From Spinacia oleracea (lineage: Eukaryota; Streptophyta; Magnoliopsida; Caryophyllales; Amaranthaceae), in NCBI RefSeq assembly GCF_020520425.1, contig NC_079491.1, positions 23,117,449-23,181,448 on the forward strand: DNA of 64,000 nt, written 5' to 3'. The notes under the pieces are model-generated. The model was not told the DNA's origin. It searched no databases and saw only the letters and a list, made by a program, of their open reading frames with translations. The position numbers and the translations under genes were made by a program. Shown here piece after piece: positions 22,059 through 33,200 of this stretch (positions are counted from its first letter, which is position 1; each line of letters starts with the position of its first letter).

Positions 22059-22271
22059 GATTATGACATCATTAACTTATATTTATTATTTCTTCTCCAA
22101 GAAGTTTGTTAGAAGGTAGTTAGTTTGTTAGTCAAGTTGTTAGAATAGTTGCTGACTCACTGTGTATATAAACACTAGCTCCTCTTATTTTTCATTCGAT
22201 TGATTCTGTTTTGATTAATGAGAATGAGTTCTCCTCTCTCTTGAATCCATTTCTGTCTCTCAAATTCTATA
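22054..22271 (+). repeat. 3' LTR of the copia element
   Basis: 218 bp, from TATAGGATTATG to TCAAATTCTATA, then the GGAAG target duplication. One substitution (GTTGCTG against GTTCCTG) and a 3-bp deletion separate it from the 5' LTR. Confidence 0.93.
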
Positions 22272-22370
22272 GGAAGAAGAAATGAAAAGAGGAAGACAAT
22301 GTTTTTAGGGTTCTGCCTTCGAATCAAAGTGTTACATTTTTTCTTTATTTGTTTTTCTTATTATTTTTAA

Positions 22371-23767
22371 CGGTTTTTTCATGAAATACCCCTGAGGTTT
22401 CACAAAACGCACCAAATACACCTGCGCGTTTCAAATCACATAATATACCCCTATTTAAACTTAAATGCACCAAATGCCCCTAGACTTAACGGAAGTCTAA
22501 CTCCGTTAACATTAACTCTTAATTTATCCGACTAATCCTAATTAAATACTAATTAGCCTAATTAATCCTAAATAACACCTAATGAACCCTAATTAACTCT
22601 AAATCCCCTCTCTTCTCTCACTCTCCTCTCAATCTCAAGTCCCTTTTTTTCTGGGTATCAAAATGGTGAAACCAACCACAATTTTTCCTTTCTTCAAACC
22701 ATCTTCATCAAATATCAATTGCTAACTCAAACCCCCAAATATTCGAACCCAGATTTTCGAGTGAATTGAAATCGTGAACATGAATTGAAGTTTGATGAAG
22801 AAGGGAAAGATTAAGACGATGACGAATGGTGATGATGATACTGTAACGGCGGAGGTTGCGGCGGAAGTAACAGATGAGGGAAAGGGTTGCGGCGGTGGGG
22901 GCGGCTCCTTTTCTCTCTTCTGTTCCTTTCTCTCTCCTTATCTTTCATTGCTTTCTTTGCAGCCTTAATTGAATCAATTTCTGGGTTTTAAGCCCCAATT
23001 CTTCGATTTCAGCCATAATGGAATGCAAAATTAAATTGAAAAATCAAACAAGAATGCAAAAATCATCCTGGGTTATAATAGAATTAACGGTTTCTTCATC
23101 TGAATAAATCAGATTAAAGTCGACCCTCTATCCGCGATTCTAATTTGCATACGCAATTCTAATCCTCTTCTCCTCCCACAACATGCATCTCCATTAACAA
23201 ATGAAAGGTCATACCTTTGGTTTATACCAGACTCAATCATCTTCAAAAACATACAAAATGTCAGATTATCAATCTTGTCAACAACAATGAAATTTCTCTT
23301 TGCAGGTTGTCAATTGCAAAAATTCAATGATACCAATAACTTAATTTCCAAAAATGGAAATAATAATAAAGTGGGCTGCAGATTAAAGAGATCGAGTCAT
23401 CGAGAGAGCTTGACACTAGCTTACTACTTTTCTCTAACTTTTTTTTTTTGGTAATCTACAACTTCTATCTCTCATACCCTTTGTGTTGTTGCATACTTGC
23501 AAATATCAAAAGAAAGAATCGAGAAGAAAAATGGCAGAAGAAGAGGAGGAGAGGAGGAATTTTGTTTTTTAAAAAAATAGTTAAATGTAAAATATTGGGT
23601 GAGTAAGGGTATAAAGGTACAATAATGCTAACGGAATATTAACGGCGTTAAGTCTAGGGGCATTTGGTGCACTTTAAGTTTAAATAGGGGTATATTATGT
23701 GATTCGAAACGCGCGGGTGTATTTGGTGCGTTTCGTGAAACCTCAGGGGCATTTCATGAAAAAACCG
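22371..23767. mobile_element. 1.4-kb Mutator-like element with perfect 9-bp TSD
   Basis: TATTTTTAA is duplicated at 22362-22370 and 23768-23776. The terminal inverted repeats are ~145 bp, starting CGGTTTTTTCATGAAATACC; the arms differ by a few substitutions. No transposase is seen. The interior (about 22600-23600) has GC-rich patches (gcggcggtgggggcgg) and gene-like texture on an AT-rich background, perhaps captured host sequence, but no long frame. It sits in the right arm of the older Mutator-like element. Confidence 0.88.
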
Positions 23768-24261
23768 TATTTTTAACCAATGATTAACCGCAGTTAAACT
23801 ATTTAATGGTAAAATTCATCGTAATAACATTATAAGTGTACTATTGACAAGTCAATTTATATTGAGTATATCGTTGGCAGAAGCCAATAGTACAAGTGCA
23901 TTACGAGGAATTTTATTAATTTTCTCCATGTGACACCACGTTAAAGGAAAAAGCGGAGGGAGTACATGTGATGTGACACTATATTAGTTTGAGCCATGAA
24001 GCAATGCGACGTCATATTAGTTTGAGAGAGGAGGCAATGGTACGAGTAGTATAGAGATATTGAGTGAGAAAAGACAAGAAGTCAACAAACGTATAAAATG
24101 GGGGCCAAAGACCATTTTCCTATTCAAAAGCTGTGGGCGTTTTAAACTTTTTTGACATCAAATTTTAGGACTCCGATTAACCCGTCGGAGTCGGACTCTG
24201 ATTCTCTCTCATACATACACACACTCAAATTCTGAGTACGCATTCGGCAGCCATTTCTACA

Positions 24262-24289
24262 CAACAACAACAACAACAACAACAACAAA
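24262..24289 (+). repeat. (CAA)n microsatellite in the P4H1 leader
   Basis: Nine consecutive CAA/AAC triplets lie directly before the start codon at 24291. CAA-rich leaders are common in plant mRNAs, and the tract is likely polymorphic. Confidence 0.8.
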
Positions 24290-24290
24290 G

Positions 24291-27200
24291 ATGGCGACTG
24301 CAATCAAAGTCGTCTTCGGTCTACTCACATTCGTCACCATCGGCATGATCATCGGTAATTCTTCTTCAATTCACTTTCCTAATTTCTTCTTCAACTCTAA
24401 CTAATGCGTCATTTTCGTTTAATTAACTTTTTAATTTATTGATAATCATCTTCCACTGTGTTTTTGTGTTTCAATTTCGTCTTGATTATATTTTGTGTCT
24501 TTTGGAATTTTGGTTCTTGATTTAATTTTAAGCAACTGATTGTAATCAATTTGCTGTTATAATTCATGTAATTACTTTTCCCCGAGTATATAATGTGAAT
24601 TCGCCATAAAAAAAATACAAGTTATAGTCCAAGATTTTGTTTTTGCTGCACAGATTACTAGTTATTGGCTGTTATTTTTTACAAACTCTTGTCTTAGTTT
24701 TGGTAGATATGGACAATTGCGTTTCTAATTGTCAGTTACAACTTATGAAGTTCAATTAACTTGAACAACTGAACAACATTTCTGAGAAGTTAATAGAATT
24801 GCTTACTTCTCAATTGCATGTAGTCGAACGAGACCCGCTGAACATTGGGATACTGAGAGCATAAACCTAGGTCAAAATTCTTGAATGAATCACTTCTGAA
24901 CTGGAATTGTGAGTTGTCAGAGAACTTAACATGGAAACAAAAAAAATGCTGCATAGCCCTAGGTTGAACACTTGCAATTGCTTTTTATTTTTTATGAAAT
25001 TTATTCACCATTTACTGAAATCATCATGAGATGTTATGTTCTTTTTTCTTTTTGTATCCAGGATCAATTTCTTTTTTTTTTTGGTTGAAATACTTTGAAA
25101 AGAAAACTGCATTCCTAGTATAATAGTTTGAAGTTTATACTTGGGGTTTTAACATAGTCACGGAAGTCGGTTTTTATTCACCATATAAAGGTGCACTCTA
25201 TTCACCTGCATTTCACTTATTTTCTGAATTTAAATGAACTTATCTAAACTTATTTTAGTTATAAATTGTACTTGAACCCCTTATTTTTCTTGAACTTATC
25301 TTATTTGAACCTATATTAGCGTAACTGAACTGATTTGAACTTTTTTTCTGAAATAAGTGGAAATAAGGTCAACATGACCCAAGTTTCCCATACTTGCACA
25401 TTACAATTTCATTTTGTCTAATGGCATTAAATCTCTGAAAATTATATGGAAGATTTACTAATTTCATGGATTATACGAGTGGTATCTCTAGTGAGGATAG
25501 CTTCTTACATGTGCATTTTATATTAATACAGACTTCTTATGATGAAGTTATGAATATTACAAGGAACAAGTGCATTGTTGAGCAGAGTAAAGCTCCTCTA
25601 GTTTGACTCTCAAAATTTGTAATCAAATGACTTTTGATACAGAATGCAACATTTGATGACTAGAAGACCCGAAATCTGTGTATATCTTACTTTATGTAAC
25701 CAGTAATTGTTTTTGAAAATTAGTTAACCTGATCATTAGTTTTTGTCTTTCACTACTTATTAATGTTTTTGATGATCTTGCCTAATAGCTCTTTTTCATC
25801 GACATCCATGCAAAAATGACTGCTTTGTTGGTGTATTTTGCAGGTGCTTTGTTTCAGTTAGCATTTATATACCGGCTTGAAGATTCGTCTGGTACTGATC
25901 TTTCATTTTCCTTAGTTGCAGTGTTTATTTATCTTATTACAGATAAATTTCTTTGAAAAGTATAGTGTTGACTTGAATGCCATGCCCTACCTGCCCATCA
26001 TGTTTGCCAATTAATCTTCTATGGAATGACCCTAAATATTATCCACTAATTTGTTTTCCTTTTTTATTATTTTTTTATTGTTGTGGGTATTAGAAGCATT
26101 CAGAATTTCAGATGCAGATATAACTCATATAAGTATTACATAAAAAAAAGGACTAACCCACATTTACATTTGTAAAGCGATTAAAGCGAAATAGTGCAAT
26201 GATGTCTATTACTTTTAGCTTTTTAGCTTAACTAATTCTTTGATGGAGGGAGTAATTGAGTTGTTGCTACGAGCCTATGACCAACAAAAATATAAAGGCC
26301 TGCTGCTAATGTAGGGGATGTTTTTATTAGCGTAGCCCTGTAAGGAGCTTCACTAGCATTGCTAATTTCAATGTATAAGACCTAATTTTACAAAACTTTG
26401 AGTCACTATTAAGTAATTTTTCAGAGCATATTAGTTGTCAATCTTGTCATATGGTAGAGGACTTTGAAATAGGGAGCTTTCTATTTGATGCCATTGTGCA
26501 AGAACATTGATGTAGTTTCGATACTAAGGACTATTATAAGGTGGTATGGGCCAATAAGTGAGGACTTTGATTAATGTTAGGATTTTACTATATGATGGGT
26601 GGTAAAATTTTGATGTATTGAAGATTTTAATAGGGTATGTCGCAAGAATTTTGACATATCGAGGAAACATATATATTGTCTGGTGCAACTGTGCAAGGAT
26701 TTTGATTTATTGAGAACTTATGGTATATGGTATCTTTAGATGACTTTGATGTAGAGAGGGTGTGTCTTGGTAATAAAAGAACTAGATTGCTATTGTATGC
26801 TATTAATATGATATGGTGCAAGATTTTGAATGCACTTGGTCTTCTTATAAATATATTATACTAACCCACGATTTATGTATTACATTTATTACAGGCACGA
26901 GTCTTCCATCATCTAGAAAGATGCAACAAACGCAAGCTAACAGCTATCTTCCATTGTCAACAGGTTTATATCTTCTCATTTTCTCAGCTATTATTTATCT
27001 ATGAGATAAACATTCTACAATCGACCTTTGTGCTAAAAAAAGATGTAATCATTAAGTATTTCAAACACAATTACAACTCTACAAGCGATACTTAACATTT
27101 ATCTTTAATATCAACCTATGACATAATGTTAAGAGATATTGGTGTAGTTGTATAAAGCCTTAGTTGCACAATTATAATAAGTTGTTTCTGTTAGACATTA

Positions 27201-30200
27201 GTGTCAAATGCAAGTGATTTACATTTATTTTTTCTTTAACTTTGCAGGCATTAGTAGTTGGGCAAATGACAAAGAAGCTTCTCTTTTACGCCTTGGACTT
27301 GTAAGTCATTGTTTCATTTGGGTTATATCTCCACGAATTTTTAGGGTGCTATTCCTAAACAGGTGTATTTCACTCTATTGCATTTCGTTGGTTGAAAAAA
27401 CAAAAATTACACCAGGCCGATATAAAAGATAATCTTTGTTAATGATTCCTTATTGTATTTAAAAGATTTTTTTTGTATGTGTGGAACTTGTGCGGAGCAT
27501 GGGATAAATTCACAAGAGTTGTTGTGTCGTACATGTTGAATTCAGGGAAGTTCTGTTTTGACATGATTGGTCCGGCATTTGTACCAAACTACCAACCCTC
27601 AATAATTACATCCCTTTCATAGTTCTTTATATCCTCCCTCGTGTCTTGAAAACAGATTATTTGATTAATTATAATTCTCGGCCAAAAATGCTTGGTTTAC
27701 TCCCTACCTCCCTATTCACTTGACACTCTTTCCTTATACAACCTCCCCAATTACTTAACACACTTATTCTTTCTTTCCTTAAATGTCACGGACCCACTAT
27801 TTGTTTATTTATTTATTGTTTTTCTCTCTTTACTTTAGACCCATTATCCACTAACAATAATAAAAAAATAGCCCCACTACCCGCTAACTATAATAAAAAA
27901 AACTTCAAACTACCCACTAACAATAATAAAAAAACACCCCACTATCAACCAACTATATTAAAATAATACACCAATACCAACTATCATATAATAAAATAAA
28001 TTGGCTAAAACTATGTGCCGGTCAAAATGTGTCAAGTAAATGGAAACGGTTGGAGTATATTTGCCTAGTTTATTCATATCAACTCAAGTTCTTGTGTGGG
28101 ATCCTTATTGTTATTTCAATAAAATTCCACTTTTAACTGTTGAATGGGTCATTGTTAATTTTTTTTAAATGAGGCCTTTGAAAAAACCACATACCACTTC
28201 CTTTTCTGTATGTATAGTATATGATTATGCTGGAAAAATAGGCAAAGTTCAAGAAATTCATTTTACTGTCCAAAGATTAAAGGGAGAATAATTCTTATGA
28301 TAGCTCAGCTCTGGAGGAACAAAAGCATAATTATGTGGTGCAAATTAGTTATAGCTAAGAAAAAAGGAGAAATACAAATTTGTTATTTTAATTATGATCG
28401 TAAGCATGTTCAGGGAACTTGGATACATAAAGGGCAGTTACATTACACAAGATTCACAACTATGCAAAATTTAAATTAATTGGTGTCAACAATCATCCAA
28501 TGTTGGTGTTAACTTATGTAATACCTTCTGGTGACATGTTTATTCAGAATCTCTGTTTATGTTGGCAATTTAATACTTCATCTTGTAATCATAATTTAAC
28601 AGTTCTGCATGTTTTCCTTTGACCTATGGGGGTTATTACTTATTCATCCTCCTTGCTTTTGTAGGTCAAGCCTGAGGTGATTAGTTGGTCACCCCGAATC
28701 ATTGTGCTCCATAATTTTTTAAGCATGGAGGTAAGCCGCCTTCATCCACTTTTGGTCCTCAAATCTTTTCCTGGGCTTGATGGATCTTCTTTTAGCCGTG
28801 TCACCGTGGTTATGTTGTGATTTTAATCGTCAATATACACTATTTTCATAAAGCTTATCACTGTAATATTCAGCAAGCATTCTTGTTTCCTTTTGGTGCA
28901 TATACTGTTATGTGGCTGTTATCACTTACTAGTGCCTGTCATTATTCTGTCATTTGTTCGAAATATACATGTTCTTAATTATAATTTTGTTTTTATCTAG
29001 TGTCTTTCTTTCTGCTTTTTGTTTGGATGACAAAGGCATACAAAGGGATTAACTCATTAGTCTCAGTTCAAATTAGAGTTTTGAAAGTCTTAGTTGTTGG
29101 AAAAGGGGTTGTAAAATTGATACTGGTGTTATTCAGAGGTGTTGTCTCATCGCATCATCATCATATGCATTTTGCTTTGTTGGTTGCACATCCATCTTCA
29201 GTTAAGGTATTCCTATGACAAGGGTTGTCAGTTTGTCACTAAACCAGAAATCAGATTACAATATTGTACCACAACTCTATATAACTCCATTCACCTTGTT
29301 GTCTCAATAAATCAAATCCATGGTGTAACGTTTCAAAATGATTTGGGCTTATATTGTTAATCTCAGCTCGTTAAGGTTTCGAGCCAAGCTCGAATTCTAG
29401 TTGTTCTTACTTGAACGGGTTCAAGTAGCTTGCGAGCAGACTAGACTCATTATTACCCTTATACTTCTGTAATTTTTTTAGAGACACCATATTCAGTATT
29501 GGGTTCGTCAAACCTATTCCTAGACTTCAGGTATACAATTGCCTAAAATATATGGAATTCGAAACCTTGGCGAAGGTAAGCTCTACCTCTACCCTCAAAA
29601 TTTCATTGGTTTTTCTATACTGTCTGTCCTTTTTCTTCAAGTTGTAAGATTATCTTTTGTAGAATAAAGTTGTACCCAACTCATTGCGAACAAGACTGAT
29701 CATAAGTGCCAAAGAAACAGAGTCTAAGGACAAAAGACTAATATGTGACTTACAACTCTGCCTCCTTATAACATAAATGGTTTGCAACGAAAAATTTCTT
29801 TCTTTAAGAACATAAGTAGTTGCGATATTTCTTTTGCATGGCTTTCACGCAAGAACAACTATACATATCAAAGCTTTAGAATATCATTAGTATAGAAGAT
29901 TGGACTCATTGGAATGAATTTTCTTTCAACATAGGTGCACCATTTCTTTGAAAAAAAGGGGCCAATCTTATCATTCTATTGAACAACTTGGCACTCACTT
30001 TCAAATGAATGTCCTCATTAGAAAGACCCGTAAGACTGATTGTCTTTCCCAATCATTAGGAAGTCTTGAAGAGGAACATTCCGATTTTTCTGATTTCCAT
30101 TATACACTAGCTTTTTAGGTAATGCAATTTTGAGAAAATACGTAATTAGAACCTTGAGGGGTTGATCCCCATATCAAATTTTATGGAAAAACAAAACCCT

Positions 30201-33200
30201 TCAAGAACTCTTTGCTTTGAATAGGCCACCTCATAAAGAAGATATGCTTAGTCCTTAAGAAGTAGAGACCTTCTTGTTCCACTACCTTTGCCTCTACATT
30301 TAATTTGAGCTTGATGATGTTCTTGCACAATCCCTCGTACACATTCACAATCCACATGAGCCTTCTCGCCTTAAGAGCTTCATCCATCATACGGATTGGC
30401 AAGTACAAAAACTTCCGGCATACTAGGGGCAAACATTTTCTCACTTAATGTGAATGAAATTCCTTACGAAAATCACTAGTAGTCCATTGTCAATACCGTT
30501 TCAATTTTCTCTAGTATTGAAGCCAAACTTGCCGGGATAGTGAACATGGACATGTAGTATATAGGCATATACTTGAAAGACGGCTTCTTATCAATGTTAA
30601 TCTTCTTCCTCTTGAGTCTTGACAAAAGCTTTGATTTCCATAATGGGAGGATTTTCAATTAATCACTCAAAGGTCGAATAATAGGATTCCCCAACTCACT
30701 CGACGGATGATGCTTGATTGCAAAGGAAATTCTTTTCTAATATAATGATTTCCCTTTCATTAATCGCATCTATCCAGGGGCAGACCTAGGAGAAAAAACA
30801 GATAAAAAAGCACCGAAACAGATGTGCTTGAATAACCAAGTGGAAGATCTAAATCAGAAGATGGAAGAATTTCCACCTCACAACCAAAGAGATCAACTAA
30901 ATTAAAGTGCGGAACTTCACGAACTGGAATTAGCTCACTCTTTTGTATATTGACTTTTGATCCTGACATTCCCTCAAAGTTCAGACGTGCACGTCTAAAA
31001 AAAACGAAGATACTGTCAGGTTTGCAATGAAAGTATTATCGGCAAAAAGGAGATGAGCATGAGAAAGGCAGGGATGATGAGAGAAGATATCATGACGCAT
31101 TGACACATGATCATAAGCTTTTTTAAGTGTGGTTGCTCAATATATCATTCTGATTTGACTTCATTAGATATAATGTATCATTTTCAATGAGAACTCTATG
31201 CTGACTGGGTCCAACCAATTTACATATTACATAACACAACCTAGGAGCTACTTAAAATTGTGTCACGAATTTACATGTATTTCTTATGGGTCTGTGAGAT
31301 TTATCTGCTGATGTAAGTTTCTTGTTTTCTTCAGGAATGTGATTATCTGAGAGCTGTTGCTTTGCCTCGCCTTCAAGTTTCTACTGTAGTTGACACAAAA
31401 ACTGGAAAGGTTTCTTCCATTATCTCCTTTCTTCCTCTTTGTAGATGCTCCTTAAATAAGCTTTTTGGGGTTTATAGTCTGCAAAGGAGATCAGTAGTGA
31501 TAGACCTGGATAACTGTGGCACATATTTCTTCTTCTGAGTACATTTGGAATATGTATGTCAATCTTAACAACCATATTTTATGTCCTTATCGCGGGTTAA
31601 TGATATTCATATCGACTACACTTTCTCTGTTATATCTCTTGTTAAGCTCATGATAGCTAGGTTGTTAACACTTAACACTTTGTCTGCCAAGATCACATGG
31701 TCTCGTTTGTAAGGCTAAATTTTGTTTGTGAGATTTAATTTCTTTCTTGCCTGTACTAAAAGTATGCCTTTTACAACTTTAGTTAAAACTGATTGTTTCA
31801 CACGTTTTTTTTAATCCTTCAAGGAAAATATGTTAACATTTTTTTCCTTTCTTTACTTGATTTCCTTCCCCCCCTCGATTTTTATATTTAACTTGTAGGT
31901 TTTGCTCATGAAAAATACGTGGTTCACTTTTCTATTTTATGGTAGTATATTTCAATGCATGCATTTTTTATATACAATTCGTCCAATCATAACTTCTTCA
32001 TGAATATAGGGAGTTCGAAGTGAAGTTCGTACAAGTTCTGGAATGTTTTTACATCCAGACGAGCGGAAGTATCCATTGATAGAGGTAAGATTGTCTCTCT
32101 TATTTTTATCTTTTTTTCGTGAGAAATTCTTTGTTTTTATATGAATTTGACATGGGTGCTATGTAAATCTTTGGAAACTCAGTGCATTGGCATTGTATCC
32201 TCTAATACTTTGGTGCATCAGTATTTTTTGCGCATGTCATCTTATATGAAATTATGAATATTGGAGTTAATGTTATTAATATTTTGATTGCTCAAAAGAA
32301 AAGAATTTTAGACAAGTGATCTTAATGTTACTGATCCAGGTCATATTCTGTTGATGCAACAGAACAAAAATTTGTAAAACCCCCTTCATTTTGAGTTTAT
32401 GAAGTTCTGATATAGCGATGGGGATATGTTCATAGTTTAGGATGAAGTTCTGAGATTGCTTGACTGGTTCATATGCTTAAGTGCTTAACTGCCTAGGGTT
32501 TATGCTCCCTTATTTTTGTTTAAATTATCTTCCAATCTCAACCCTTTCGACCAGGAGGAGGGCGTTAAATGATGGGTATCTGTTTAAATTAGTTACATTT
32601 CTTTTTACCGTCAATTTATTCATATGAAAATCTTTACGCCACATTTTGTAGGCGGCAAATCGAAGGAATGGTATGGATTTATATGGAATTTGGTAGAGAA
32701 AGTACCATATCTGAAAGTTATGTGCTTACCAGAACATGGTATTACATAACTTACACCAAGAATGGTAGAAATCATAGAACTATACTTGCAGCCGTTTGGA
32801 GGATATTGCCTTTCCAAAACAACGTTTTAATTCGTCTTTGATTTTAGGAATAGTGTTAACCGCTTTGGACCTCTCCATATCCTACGAAAGCAAGATTTAA
32901 ACAAGATGGATATTAATGTTGTGTATTTCTAATCTTGTGAACTGTTCCCTCAAAGATTGAATGGAGTTCTGATATTTCCCTTGGATCATCAGGCAATAGA
33001 AAAAAGAATTTCCGTTTACTCTCAAGTACCAGTAGAAAATGGAGAGCTCATTCAAGTTTTAAGGTGAATTTCTTAAAATATACAAGTATTCAACTAGAAT
33101 CATTTTTGGGGATCAATAACATTCCTTTTTGGATGATTCAATCTAATATCTGACCTGCACAGGTACGAGAGAGATCAATTTTACAGACCCCACCACGATT

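Larger units (their letters stand above)
16977..22271 (+). mobile_element. Intact Ty1-copia retrotransposon
   Basis: Complete element with 221- and 218-bp LTRs, a perfect 5-bp target duplication GGAAG (16972-16976 and 22272-22276), a primer binding site matching initiator tRNA-Met, one uninterrupted polyprotein and a polypurine tract. The LTRs begin TATAG and end CTATA instead of TG...CA. They differ by one substitution and one 3-bp indel, so the insertion is recent. Domain order protease-integrase-RT-RNase H makes it copia. The small LTRs and Gag style suggest the Ale/Retrofit lineage, an inference. Confidence 0.95.
14293..23912. mobile_element. Old Mutator-like element broken by three later insertions
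   Basis: A decayed inverted repeat of ~170 bp pairs 14293-14380 plus 16295-16375 with about 23777-23912; the shared core is ACTATTGGCTTCTGCCAA. TTATTAATTT flanks both tips (14283-14292 and 23913-23922). Removing a hAT from the left arm, a copia element from the interior and a second Mutator-like element from the right arm leaves about 1.0 kb. The surviving interior (16390-16971 plus 22272-22320) is described separately. The 10-bp flank and long arms support Mutator-like; divergence of the arms shows age. Confidence 0.65.

Noticed and set aside
28297-28479. A 60-codon frame in P4H1 intron 4
   Set aside because: No similarity recognised; it lies between well-supported exons without splice support.
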